Assembly (NCBI GenBank): GCA_015039315.1
Contig: WIDE01000003.1
Location: forward strand, 124,001 to 188,000
DNA: 64,000 bases
Direction: 5' to 3'
Source: Clavulina sp. PMI_390
Taxonomy: Eukaryota; Basidiomycota; Agaricomycetes; Cantharellales; Hydnaceae
Below, one piece after another: positions 36,888 to 48,097 of this stretch (positions within the stretch are counted from its first letter, which is position 1; each line of letters starts with the position of its first letter). A model generated the notes under the pieces. That model saw only the letters and a list, made by a program, of their open reading frames with translations, was not told the origin of the DNA and did no database searches. The translations under genes and the position numbers were made by a program.

Positions 36888-38207
36888 CTAGACCGCTCCC
36901 GCCTGACTGGAGATTGCAATGCAGCGAGAGTCGTCGGAGTCTACCCCCATGGCTTGGAATACCTCTGTGTAAGAATGAACAGTGAACCCAGGGCGCAACT
37001 CTAGCAGCGTCCTAGTAGTAGCACCCAGGGCAGCCCAGTCTTCTCCCTCATATGGCTCAAACTTTGTTGGTGTAGTTTTGGGTAAGAGGTAGAGGCTAGT
37101 CAGCCTGGGGAGTAATGCGACTTTAGTTTGTTCGCTCTCATGACCGGCATCAAGATTTGGGATGTTGACCACCAGCGAAGTAACGGAATTGTTGATGAGC
37201 AGAGCCAACAGCTCTGCCATGTGAGCGCAACGGTCCAATGTAAGACTTTTGATGCTGGAATATGCGAAAAGTAGCTTAGAGCAGGCTGAAGACATGTTGA
37301 GCCTGTCTCTAAGCCCACGAAGGATGAATCTACTCAGCGTGAGGTTGACGAGGTGTGGTGGGGGGATGAGGGGAAGTATTTCCTGTTCTACTATTGTATT
37401 CCGGAATGCGGAACCATAGATGATGTGGAGCTCTTTGAGTTCTGGCGTCACGAGATACCGTCGGAATGCAAAGGGAGCTGTGTCGTGTATTTCAAGGAAC
37501 TCTAGCCGAGGAAGGTATGCAGCCTCCGAGACATCCCAAACGGTATCGTATCGCCAGCGGTGGAGCTTGGCCCGACGAAGCAAGTGACATTTTGATAGGA
37601 GCCCTAGCACCTCGCTTGTGGTCTGCCCCTTCAGAAAAATTTCCTCTAGCTTCGACGAATCAATGGAGTGGAAGGATACTGGCCATCTGTCAAAAGCGAA
37701 TCTGCGAAGATGGAGAGTCAAGTCTTCCGAGAAAGCATTCTGCCCACTAGAGCGCTCCTCATGAGAGACTTCGAGGTCTACCAGGCTTTCCAACGGCGCG
37801 GGCAAAGGGAAGAATATTTCTGGGTGGCTTCTAAGCCGCAGGGCGAGCCTTTTGATACGGGAAGAGTGTGGAAGGATGAGCGACCATATTCTTTTTGAGT
37901 TTTTCCGAGAAGAGTACACATTCGTGCTAATCATCACATCCAAAAGCTGGTGGTGAGAGCGTTCTACGAGAGTCTTGACGTATTGCTCTATGCTATCGAT
38001 CCTGCGGTGATTATAAAAGGGGACATGTATAGTGGCCCATAGTTGGGATGTGGAAATAGCAGATTCACGCCAAAGTGAACAGACAGATGTGATTGCTAGA
38101 AGATATCTCATGATGTCCTCTACCCCATCTCCAACAATGTTGTGGCCGGACAGAAATACCTCGATCAGGAGCTCGTCAGGCACGCGTTCAATGCACCTGT
38201 TCAGCAA
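36888..38207 (-). CDS. F-box protein, paralog 2
   Basis: Open frame of about 439 residues. F-box: RVPDELLIEVFLSGHN, then LLAITSVCSLWRESAISTSQ and LWATIHVPFYNH. LRR-like body with RIKRLALRLRSHPEIFFPLP and LEFLEIHDTAPFAFRRYLVT. No ATG opens the frame: it begins at a CTG just after a possible acceptor (ctgaacag near 38200), so a short upstream exon with the start codon is missing from this model. Closest relative is paralog 3 next door; both keep the sequence FLEIHD-APFAFRRYLVTP. SCF adaptor by family; substrate unknown. Confidence 0.8.
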   Translation of the reverse strand: MLNRCIERVPDELLIEVFLSGHNIVGDGVEDIMRYLLAITSVCSLWRESAISTSQLWATIHVPFYNHRRIDSIEQYVKTLVERSHHQLLDVMISTNVYSSRKNSKRIWSLILPHSSRIKRLALRLRSHPEIFFPLPAPLESLVDLEVSHEERSSGQNAFSEDLTLHLRRFAFDRWPVSFHSIDSSKLEEIFLKGQTTSEVLGLLSKCHLLRRAKLHRWRYDTVWDVSEAAYLPRLEFLEIHDTAPFAFRRYLVTPELKELHIIYGSAFRNTIVEQEILPLIPPPHLVNLTLSRFILRGLRDRLNMSSACSKLLFAYSSIKSLTLDRCAHMAELLALLINNSVTSLVVNIPNLDAGHESEQTKVALLPRLTSLYLLPKTTPTKFEPYEGEDWAALGATTRTLLELRPGFTVHSYTEVFQAMGVDSDDSRCIAISSQAGAV

Positions 38208-38468
38208 AACTTTCAGGGTGACGTAGTTGGTTCATTCCACTAACTATGCTCACATGAAGACTTGATGACACTGTGGTTGTAGATCGACTCGGAGGCTATT
38301 CACTAACGTCAACAAGTCATCACAAAACAACACTGGCAAACATGATCTGACAATACTGTGAGTTATGAAATTGTAACCAATAGTTGCAATAGATGTCCGT
38401 GGGATTGAGAGGCATTGTGATCACAAAATCCATGGGCACATCTACAAGGATTATGCCCCTACCCAGTG

Positions 38469-39788
38469 TCAGAAATCGTTCTCACCTTGAGGATGGATGT
38501 AAATGCATCGGTCCTCGCTTGAGTTTATCCCTATACTGAGAAAGACTGCTGGATAAGAATGAACCGTGATCTCGGGGCGTAAATCCACCAGCGCCCTTAC
38601 AGTGGCACCGAGGGCGGGCCAGTCTTCTTCTTCATATGGCTCAAACCCCGTTGGAGTACTTATGGGCAAAAGGAAGAGCCTGGTGAGCCTAGGGAGCAAT
38701 GTAACTTGGGTTTCTTTGTTCCCATGAACAGACTCGCGGGTTCTTGGAATGTTGCCCCTCGGCGACGTGACGGGACCGTCAATTAGCAGAGCCAATAGTC
38801 CTGCCATCTGGGTACAGCGATCCAATGTCAAGCTTTCGATATTGGGATAACCAATAAGCAGCTCGGAGAATATCAAGGACATGTCGAAAACCTCGACAAG
38901 TCCATGAAGAGTGAACCTGCTGAGCGTGAGTTCGACTAGCTGCTGTGAAGGGATGACGGGAGGGGCTTCGCGTTCCATCACTGTGCTTCTAAACTCGGCG
39001 CCATGTATGATGTGGAGCACTTTGAGGTTCGGAGTCACAAGATAGCGCCGGAAAGCGAAGGGAGCATCGTCATGAATCTCAAGAAACTCCAGATGAGATA
39101 GATGGACGGCTTCCTCGACATACCCACCAACGAACTGCCAATTGTGGAGCTTAGCTCGGCGAAGAGAGCGACTTTTCGACAAGAACCTCAGTACAGAGCT
39201 GGTGTACTGTCTATTTACAGTAATATCCTCTAGCATTGATGGGTCGATGTCTTCGAAGGTCACCGGCCGCCCAGTAAAAGTGAATCTCCGAAGGTGAAGG
39301 GTAGCACCTCCAGAAAGAATGCAGTGCCCGCCGGAAGACACGCCATAATAAACATCGAGGTCCTCCAAATTTTCAAATGGCGTAGTCAGAGGGAGGAACA
39401 CTGCCGGGTGGTTCCTGAGCCACAGAGTAAGTTTTTTGATACGCCAAGATTGCAGGAGGAGCAGTGACCATAATCTGCTCGATCCGCTCATGGGAGTGTA
39501 CACGTTTGTGCCGATCGTAACATCTAGCAGTTGACGGCGAGAGCGCACTATCAGAGTTTTGACAAATCGCTCAATGCTATTGAACCTGCTGTGATTGTAG
39601 AATGGAAGGTGAATAGTGGCCCATAACTGAGACGTTGACACAGCAACCTCACGCCAGCGCGAGCAGACAGACGTGATGGTTATGAGATATTTGATGAGAG
39701 CATCTGTCTCGCTGGCAGTGATGCTATGGCCAGAGAGGAATATCTGCACCAGTAGCTCGGTAGGGAGGCGCTCAGTGTTCCTATCCAG
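38469..39788 (-). CDS. F-box protein, paralog 3
   Basis: The readable frame begins after a probable acceptor (actggatag, about 39788) with NTERLPTELLVQIFLSGHS, the F-box, then ITITSVCSRWREVAVSTSQL and WATIHLPFYNHS. The LRR-like part carries RIKKLTLWLRNHPAVFLPLT and LEFLEIHDDAPFAFRRYLVT, very close to paralog 2. The initiating exon is not resolved; the region upstream of both paralogs 2 and 3 shares an AAGTCTT(C/T)AT-GTGAGC block, which may be a conserved first-exon end and donor. The stop is at 38469. Role as for the other two: Skp1-binding adaptor with unknown target. Confidence 0.78.
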   Translation of the reverse strand: MDRNTERLPTELLVQIFLSGHSITASETDALIKYLITITSVCSRWREVAVSTSQLWATIHLPFYNHSRFNSIERFVKTLIVRSRRQLLDVTIGTNVYTPMSGSSRLWSLLLLQSWRIKKLTLWLRNHPAVFLPLTTPFENLEDLDVYYGVSSGGHCILSGGATLHLRRFTFTGRPVTFEDIDPSMLEDITVNRQYTSSVLRFLSKSRSLRRAKLHNWQFVGGYVEEAVHLSHLEFLEIHDDAPFAFRRYLVTPNLKVLHIIHGAEFRSTVMEREAPPVIPSQQLVELTLSRFTLHGLVEVFDMSLIFSELLIGYPNIESLTLDRCTQMAGLLALLIDGPVTSPRGNIPRTRESVHGNKETQVTLLPRLTRLFLLPISTPTGFEPYEEEDWPALGATVRALVDLRPEITVHSYPAVFLSIGINSSEDRCIYIHPQGENDF

Positions 39789-40401
39789 TGAGTCCTTTCA
39801 GTAGGGCGGTTGATGAAATCTTGTCCCCGCGCTCACATAAAGACTTAATGAGGGCTATTTACTATAGAGGAAGCTCCTCTTGTGTTGTCGTTGGCTCTGA
39901 CGTCGGTGGCTGTTCAATGGCTCGAATTGCTCGGTTGCGGCCCTTGGTCAACAACCAACCACAAAAGCTTGGAGACGAAATACCATCTGCGATTGCTTTA
40001 GGTCAGCTATGGTTCTAACACGAGCCGGAATGCAGGGGTGTCAAACGGATGCTGTTATATTAGACAATACTAATGACAGGTCAACAAAGACAGTGCTAGA
40101 CAACTCAACCGGCTAGCAGAGGCAATAGCAGGGAGAACATGATTGTTGTTTAAGCGGAGTAATGGCAAATATGATGCTCGCTCAGTACACATAAAGAAGT
40201 GCAAAAGGTGAGATAGAAAATGCATGTTTCCCCCTTTCCCTTCAACATAGTTACGAGGTTTTGGGGCGGGCTCTAGGCAGTGGTGGGTGCGGTATTAGGC
40301 CTAGAATCCCGAACGACAGGGTATATATCCCCAAATCTTGGGAGGGGAGGGAGTCAGAATAGCACATTCGACCAAGGACACGACCGGATGTTATGAGCTC
40401 G
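39789..40401. other. Intergenic region with the unresolved 5' exon of F-box paralog 3
   Basis: The left end should hold the first exon and promoter of paralog 3. The rest contains only short frames. A second possible tail exon of the membrane-protein gene (about 40250-40330) could lie here if the donor-like GTAAGT at its stop is used. Confidence 0.4.
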
Positions 40402-40990
40402 CTACTTACCAGCTACTGCACTCCAGATAAAGCTGAGAGAAGAATATCTCCAGAGCACGTAGAGGAACGCGTGCCAACCAGTCATTATTGAAGCGGTGAG
40501 GACCTAGTTGGGAGATACATGGAGAAGTTAGGGAGCAATTTAATATGCAAAGGACATAATGCCGCGTACTGGTACCGCCCATTTTAGCTCCGTTTCTCGC
40601 CACTTTTCGTACTGGAATATAATAAGTCAGGGGTTGCGTCAGCCATACTTGGGACCAGTCATCATAAATGGATCATGGCTCTCACATCAACGCGTACTCC
40701 TTTGAACCGTGGTAGATACACAAGGACATAGAGGAATCCTACCGCTGTGATGACCGCGCACACGAGCGCAAGACTTGTTGACAACCTGTCATATGCAGAG
40801 GGAATGCCAGAAGAATATAGGCCTTGAGAACCTTTGACGCGATGTTTCATGTCCGAGATGCATACCATGGCACGCTATACACAGAATTGTTCGTCAAGAT
40901 ATGGTTCAAGTGAGAGAATGTGTCGAGGTAGTACGACGTGGCCGCGCCGAATCCAACGAACTGCAGCTGCTTGAAGACGCGGCTTGCCAT
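40402..40990 (-). CDS. Small multi-pass membrane protein, hypothetical
   Basis: Four exons by my reading. The ATG at 40990 gives MASRVFKQLQFVGFGAATSY with TFSHLNHILTNNS. A second exon encodes LALVCAVITAVGFLYVLVYL followed by PRFKGVRVD, a clear membrane helix. A third encodes YEKWRETELKWAVP. The fourth encodes VLTASIMTGWHAFLYVLWRY and SSLSFIWSAVAGK. This makes two or three hydrophobic segments in about 125 residues. I do not recognise the family. All joins keep frame with GT-AG signals, which supports a real gene. The final GGTAAGTAG could be the stop or a donor into one more exon. Confidence 0.5.
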
Positions 40991-41790
40991 AGCTTATGCT
41001 TTCGGTGGGCCAGCAGGGAGTTGAATCCACTTGTGAGTGCTGGTGTTGACGGTAGACCAAGCAAAGCGCGCGCGTTGGGGATGGACACGGGTGTGACGAG
41101 GAAGCGATCGGAGACTGGTGACCTCTCCGGCCCGCCTCTCATTGCCTATTTTGGCAGATTTTACCACGGTATATTTGGAATTCGCCAAGTCTCATTCGAC
41201 ACGAGCATACGACTTGAACAAAAAGAGCGAGATAAATGTCTTGAAGTCAGCTCGGGTGTACATGCAGAATTAGGTTGGGAGAGAAAATCCGGGGGTATCA
41301 TCAGCAACCATTCATATTAATCAATGGAATCATATACATGGAGGAGTAGAGTAATACATCATCGTTCTCATAGTCGCAATCACACAGGTATTCGTCTACA
41401 TAGAAGATAAATCGCATCCGGCGCCAAGCTAGAGAAAAAAACCCAAGGAAAAGAAAATGTTCGAGCACAAGCATAGAAAGAGAAACAGGAGGGAGAGTAG
41501 GGCTGGTCGGCGGGGGAGGGATGTCAGGAAGAGTAATACATCTAACCCATGCAGCTGGTGGTTGCTGAGGGGTGAAGGGAAGGGACAAAGAGAACATTGG
41601 TGGTCTATAATAGCTGATGGTTGCCGGTCTAGGTTGAGGGGATAGGTTGAGGATAGGGAGTTGAGGTGGTTGTTGCACTCATATGTGAGAGCCTTTAGAC
41701 AGGAGAGAGGTGGAAGGATGGAAGGGGCTAAAGCACTGGCTCTATCTCTATCGCCAGCGGGTCTCTCTATGAGATGATGATTGATTTTGC
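40991..41790. other. Intergenic region
   Basis: Between the membrane-protein start and the glycosyltransferase stop. The C/T-rich minus-strand frames at 41301-41680 are low in complexity and probably the glycosyltransferase 3' UTR. No gene seen. Confidence 0.5.
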
Positions 41791-44700
41791 TCACGAGATG
41801 AGCATAATAAATCCCGCAGCAGCGGCGCACAAGAGCGCGCCCACTGCCAGGATGAAGCCGACTCGTTTCAGAGTCTCCATCGTCCATAACCAAGGACACA
41901 ACCACTTGCCGTCCAACCTTCTTCTCCTCGCGGGTGTCCTGCGCATCCCGCTTCGGACCTCTGCCATGGCGATGCCCTCCCGATAGCAATCGACCATCGC
42001 CTCCATCGCGTCAAACCATGTCCGCCCGGCTGTACCCTCCGCACGCGCCCGTCGCCGCATCGCGGCCGCTAGCCCACGGTTGGACACGGCTCGATAAAGC
42101 AAGTCGGCGTATGCGGTGGCGGCCGCTTGGAAAACGGTGGTCTCGGATGCGCCCGAGGTCGCAGGAGTGCCGGAGATGGGTTTAGTGTTTGCCGTTAGGA
42201 GCTTGCTCCACTCGCAATCACATGAGGCAGAGTCGGCGTGGTGATGGAAGTGAGACTTCCGCAGGAGCATACCTGTACGGTTGTCCGCGACAAGGTCCCG
42301 CGTTCCCTCAGCATCGAGGCCTACGACCGGGAGACCCGAAGCGAGTGCTTCTAGGATCACCTGGCCGAAAGTCTCAGTAAAAGAGGGGAACCTATATTAT
42401 CCGGGGAGAAATTAGGTAGTCAGTTCCTACAGTTCACTCAAGTGAATTTTCGGCAACGCACGCAAAGATGTCGGCGCTGGCGTACGCCTCTGCGAGATCT
42501 ACGCCAGATAGATGCCCTTCAAAGTAGGCATCGATCCCCTTTCGGCGACAAAGAGCCTCAATAGGGCCTCGCGCTGGCCCATCTCCAACGAACACGAGTC
42601 GTGGTTGGAGGAAGGACTTCTGACCTGAGGCAGACCTTGAATTCGCGAGGTTGAGGCGGTCTTGGACCTGACCAAAGGCCTCGACAAGGAGCATTAAGTT
42701 CTTCTCGTATGATCTATGACCAGTGGACATGGGCCTGATTAGTATTGCATTAGGGGGAGATAAAGAAAGCGATCAACATACACTCTCCCAACATAGAGCA
42801 CCACAACACTCTCGTTCCTCCTCTGAATCTCGTCAGCAGGAAGCAGATCCGGGCTTGGTGGAGGGGTCAGCGGCATGATCATCGCTCTCCCAGTAATCTC
42901 ATTCTCCGCTTTGCCTCCTCCCTCAGCCTGCCGTTCGCGCTCGGCCATCTCCTCTTCTTCCTCAGGCGACGCGACGATAAGCTCGTGCGGCTCTGGATTC
43001 GTTTCCACGGCCCATTTGACTCGTCGTAGGTGCGACCGTCGATGAGGACCGAACATTTCGAGATCCACTCCTCGCGGCCAGAGGCGAACTGATGTGATGC
43101 CGCGTGAGCGAAGCATGTCGGCAGTAGATTGAGACGGGCAGGCTGTTAACAAGCATCTACAGACAAGTGTGGAACAGAGAAGATTGATTTTGTCAATGAA
43201 TACAGCTTGTGAAGGGCTGAGAAAAAGAACCAACTTTCGATGTAACCAGCGCACAAATCGCCACATTATCTACATATGTCAGAGAAGGCTGTGAACAAAT
43301 TATCAGACAGGCCGACCACGAAAGAAAACTCACTGGCTCTAGCCAAGGGAATCCAAATAATGTCGCATATGTAGGCAGGTTGGTATGATAGCTCGCCACA
43401 ACCGCGCCACCAGGTCCTCTAGGCTGCCCAGGGAGGCGATCTTGCCGCGGTATGGGCATCCACTCCTTCCCTGCCCACCCGAGCTGCATAGCAAGGAGGA
43501 CTTGTGCTCCTAGCCATATCGGCTCAACGACGTGGATAACATCAGGGTTCTACACCCAAGGTGAACGATTGTGGATGAAAGCGATATTTGGTATTTGGGG
43601 CGGTCAATGAAGACACGTTCGGGGTGGGAGGACGTGCAAGATTAGCCAAAAGAACGCGTCCGCCAGACCGGTAGATAGCCGGAAATGAGATCGATTGGCA
43701 GGGAACAGGTCAAGAAATGTAGTCAGTTAGCCAGCCAGAGATCCAGACTTTAATAAAATCATAACATCAAGCGGAGGCTCAATAAGCCAAGGGAAGATAA
43801 AGCCGGCAGCAACCAATAACCGCATCGAGAAGAAGCCGAGCAACCAGCAAGGCGAAGCAAGAAAGAGAGTCATAATCGAACAAAGAGACTCACGAATTCT
43901 TCAATCACGCGCAGAAATCGGGGGCGCAAGAAATTCAGCTTGAGTCCTGGGTAGACGACGAGTGGGATGCCAGCTGTCCCGACGAGTGGGTGCGTCTCGT
44001 AGTGCGTCTAAGGAGAGGGAGAGAAGCAAGACCCAATCGGATGATATCGTGCGGATGGGTGAGTTGACAGGCATGGAGATTGAGGACCGGTGGGTTGAGC
44101 CGAAGTACGAGGGGATGAACGCGCGGATTATGTGAATAAACCGGAGAGACGTAGTGTATGAGATATTTTTCCAGCAAAAGTAGTCGGGAATAAGGCTCCG
44201 TTCAGCCAATTTGCTCAGCATACGGAGGAATTGGAAGGGTGACTTACCAATCCGCTTTGAGGGCCGAGGACGACAGCTTCGTGTCCTTGCTCACGGAGGT
44301 GGGCTAGTAGGCGCGCCAGACACCGCGTTACACCATCAACCTATTATGATGACCATGATGCATAGAGTAGAGTCGTCGAGGCCGCAAGAGTGTTGATGAA
44401 ACGCCGGACGAGCAAAAACGCGCATGCATGATCGACATCGCGATAATGATACACCAACGTGCATAACAGAAAGGGATGGGTCATAATGAATTAGTCAGTC
44501 ACACAAACACCCCCAGCGCGTTTTCACACACCCATCCTCGAGATTGCGCGCACCTTTGGCATGAGATTTTCTATAAGGGGTGATAACGGAAAGGAGGCAT
44601 TGCGTGTTGTCAGATACGGACACGCACAGCTTCGTTAGCAAGGGGGTAGGGGCAAATCGGCTACAGACGCGCAAAGCAATGGTCGGAGCGAACTTACCCG

Positions 44701-45052
44701 AGACGATGGCGATGCGGAGCTTGCGTTTGGCTAGGTCGCCATTGAGCAATGAATCGACAGGGACCAGGGGCGCGATAGATGAGAGTGAGTCCTTGAGCAA
44801 AGGTGTTGTTTCTGTTGGTGCTGCGCGAGGTCCTTCTAGTAGGGGAGGTGAGGGCAGAGGGGTTGGGAGCGCAGCGTCTGCTGCGGCATTCTCTATATCG
44901 TCTTGTGGGTTTGGAGGAGCGTTGAAGTGGACGGGCATATCTAGAGCTGGGTCTGGTAGCTGAAAGTCTATAGAGCTTGGTGTCGATGGTGGTGAATGGA
45001 CGTGAGGCTGGAACTGGGATTGGGATGAGAGCTGGGGTTGGGAATAGGACAT
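41791..45052 (-). CDS. GT4-family glycosyltransferase with C-terminal membrane anchor
   Basis: Retaining GT-B glycosyltransferase of the GT4/SQD2-like kind; members transfer mannose or other sugars from nucleotide donors, often to lipids. The ATG at 45052 opens a disordered N-terminus, then KRKLRIAIVSE-NLMPKVDGVTR across a 17-nt exon (44554-44570). Next: LLAHLREQGHEAVVLGPQSG, PLVVYPGLKLNFLRPRFL, ASYHTNLPTYATLFGFPWLE, TACPSQSTADMLRSRG and LWPRGVDLEMFGPHRR. The C-terminal Rossmann half has VVLYVGRV-SYEKNLMLLVEA, RLVFVGDGPARGP and ASADIFACVAENSLE, with the EX7E motif in SFTETFGQVILEALASGLP. An acidic 60-residue insert separates the two halves. The last 24 residues (GFILAVGALLCAAAAGFIML) form a membrane helix. 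Acceptor and donor are not determined by sequence alone. Confidence 0.85.
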
Positions 45053-45736
45053 TGCCCTTTGTCGCCGAGGACAAAGCTCTGGGGAGAGTCCCAGACCGCG
45101 CGGGGTGAGGTGTCGCTGTCGCAGAGGACTTGCTTGGCGGGCTTGGGGTGTGTTAGAGTTGCACAAGTTCGGCGAACTGAATCGTGAGAATCGGCAGCAA
45201 GGCGTGTGGGCGCTGGGGGCCGCGGTCTACCACAAGCAGTATTCTAGCAGTAGAAGGAGTGGTAGTGGGAGGAGGGAGACAAGGCGCAAGTTGAGGGCGT
45301 GTTGTAGAAAAGGGAGGCTGTTCGTTTCGTTCCTTCGTTCGTTTGGATGGCCGATCCCAGTGAATGGGTATATATATGTCACCGATTAGGCGGTCGATAA
45401 CTTTTCGATCGTGCATTGGACAAACTCCACTTTGGGTTCTTCTGCAAACACTTGCATAAAACTCAATAGCTCGGTACTTCTTCTATATCCACTCGAGCCA
45501 GCTGTGTCCCAGGATAGACCACTCGGCCAATCACAGCCTCCGTCGGCCTCATTGTCACAAGCACGTTTGCCTACCACGTGCGTTCCTGCCACTCGCCCCT
45601 CTCCTCCTAGTCAGTCAGTCCCCCTTTCACATTCATGCTCAACCATCCAATACACCGATCGGGCGAGCTGTCCCACTACGACGCATATAGATGGATTACC
45701 TCCTCGGCACTACTATTCTATACCTGGGAGTATTTC
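45053..45736. other. Intergenic region, GT4 promoter side
   Basis: Upstream of the glycosyltransferase start and downstream of the dioxygenase stop. A tatatatg motif lies near 45370. Short frames only. Confidence 0.5.
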
Positions 45737-48097
45737 TTACACTCTCCACCCAAGCTCTACCTTGTCTCCCTTTAGCTCGCCATGCTGAAGTGCACGAAGG
45801 CGCGCTAGGTAGTCGTCCGCCCCAATATACGCACCGCACATTCGCCGCTTGCCCGTGAACGCTGCCCGCCCATGCAAAACCCGGTGGTTGTCAATCACTG
45901 CCAGAGCCAACATCCCCGCCGCCGCCACCAAAATGAATGAACGAACGCGCAAGAAAGGGATTCAAAGTGAGCCCCCGGAAAAAAGAAGCAAGCAGAGGAC
46001 AGATGACAGAGAAAATCAGCATGAAGGTTCTCCACTAATTGAGTGAAAGGGAATACGCACCAACGACCGTGCCTGGCTCCAGCTTAAACCAGTACTCCGA
46101 CTCAGGCGAAGTAAGGATCTTGTCCCAATGCGTGAGAGCCGCATACCTAGGAGTAATAATTGTGGGGTTAACATCTTGGCGATGATTATCTGACCCAAGG
46201 GGCTCGTTGGCGAAGCCAACCCCACAACCCACACAGCAAGCAAAAGAAAGTCAACGAAGCAACTCACCAAGTGTCCAGCTCCTCCACTGTCTTCTTGCCC
46301 CGTATCGTGCCCCTATCATCATTATTATACGCCACACGCACGGGCTCACTCCCATCTTGCGACAGCTCCACAATCCGATTGCCTCTCTCCTCGGGCATCA
46401 TGAAATGATACTCAGCATCTCCGACCGCGTGCGTCGGCACCTTTGTGCGCGCCAGAACGTCCAAGTGGGCCGGGTTCGCCTGCCCTAATAAGGTAGCGGC
46501 CCGGAAGCCGTCGACAAGGAGAGATTCGCCTCCTGCGCCTTCTGTATGAGAGAGCAAATGGAAGATTTGTAGACCACATGGGTCGGTCTGCACCACATTA
46601 GAGTACAAGGTGAGACGAAGATCGGGGAAATATATTTTGGGGGTAGACGTTCGCGACGAGATGACGACTAACAAAATATGTCGAATCTGTGTGCGCCTTC
46701 AAGGCAAGATTCGTATATGCTGTGTCCCCGTGGGCCAGATCAGCCGTAAAGTCCCAGAACCCGCCATCTAAAGGGTCAACGACGGGGCGTTAGGATAATC
46801 CTTTGTCGTTCATAATATTCCCCAAAGGAGTGGATGATAAGTCTCACAGTGTGTAACGCGGATGAAGGCGATACGTTCGATAAGCTCCTGTGTCGCTTCT
46901 GGGGTGGCTGGAACACCTTTGACGAAACAGAACCCCCACTTATTCTATGAAATCGCGTTTGTAGTGCAGTATCATAAGCAACCACAGAGAGGTGACCGAT
47001 CGAAATGGGGTGATTCCTAATTACTCACAACGTTCTCGAGCCATTCTAGCATCGGACCATCCTCTCCTCGCTTCATTACCTCCGCATATTGGACAGTGGG
47101 CGGATTGCTCGCCACCGAGCGATCCCAGTACCGTTTGCCAAGCGGCGTCACCGACCTAATGAAGCAGTAGTTCAACTAACTCTCGTCTTTCGCTCTGTAT
47201 TTGAGTTTTGCTGGGAAACAGTAGACTGACCCAGAGCTTGTAGCCCTATCTGGAGCTGATGAAGTTGACGGAGCGTTCGAAGAGGATATAGAGTGAGGGG
47301 CCGAGAATCCCAGGAAGCTCCATGGATAAAACGAAACATGCTGTGATTCGGAGGGGCTAGTGGCGTGTCGATCATTCCCTTTGTGTAGAAACATCAGCAT
47401 ATGGGATTTAAACGGAGGTAGAAAAGGCATCAAAGCTCACACGTGATAGTTAGCCCGTTGTCGGCAACGTCAGTTTGTACCGGAACCGAGTCAAGCTACA
47501 GCGTTCCGCGTCGGAGAGCTAGCGTCAGTGACCAATAAGGATAAGAAGATATATGAGTTACGATGAAATTACCTGGAATGTATCGAAAAGACGCTGCTTT
47601 GTGATAGCGTGAAAGCAAGCGGGGCATCGACAGTGATCTCGGAGCCACAGGTTGTGGCTAAATTCATTTCGTTGACAGGATGGCGAGAGAGGGGCCGATA
47701 CCGCAAATGTATATTGTTGGCATGATTTTAAACAGTGAGCTCGGGCAGTTATACCTTGGACTTGACGATTCGAGCTAAATGGCTCATGAGAACGGGAGGA
47801 ATCGGATGCTCACAGTTGTCTTTGCCCTCCTTCGCTACGGTCGGTCACAATCACCTCGTGATTCTTTGTGAGCTCCACGAGTGGTAGCGCAGAGGACCGC
47901 GCCGGATGGGAAGAATGGAACGTCCTCACTCGCTGGCGAGCAAGATACGCTGCCGGTTCAGCTGTGAATCCCGATGCCGGTGATATTCGTGCCAGCATCG
48001 ATCGCGTCGTAACTTGACTCGTTCTGGTGTGAAATGATCTGAAGACGCCAGCGACATGAGCTCTAGGCCGGTTCAGATGAGATTGGAGCAGATGCAT
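45737..48097 (-). CDS. Trimethyllysine dioxygenase (carnitine biosynthesis)
   Basis: Fe(II)/2-oxoglutarate oxygenase that hydroxylates N6-trimethyllysine, the first step to carnitine, in mitochondria. The ATG at 48097 opens a basic, Ser/Arg-rich presequence (HTRTSQVTTRSMLARIS). After an intron comes FSHNLWLRDHCRCPACFHAI, the Cys/His N-terminal zinc domain of the BBOX/TMLH family, then VPVQTDVADNGLTIT. The catalytic fold includes NKWGFCFVKGVPATPEATQE, FWDFTADLAHGDTAYTNLAL, KAHTDSTYF (HxD iron ligands), TDPCGLQIFHLLSHTEGAGG and ESLLVDGFRAATLL. Near the end YWFKLEPGT and DNHRVLHGRAAFTGKRRMC supply the distal His and the oxoglutarate-side Arg. The stop is at 45737. Gamma-butyrobetaine dioxygenase is the alternative, but the LLSHTEG...LLVDGF block and the presequence favour the trimethyllysine enzyme. 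Confidence 0.88.
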
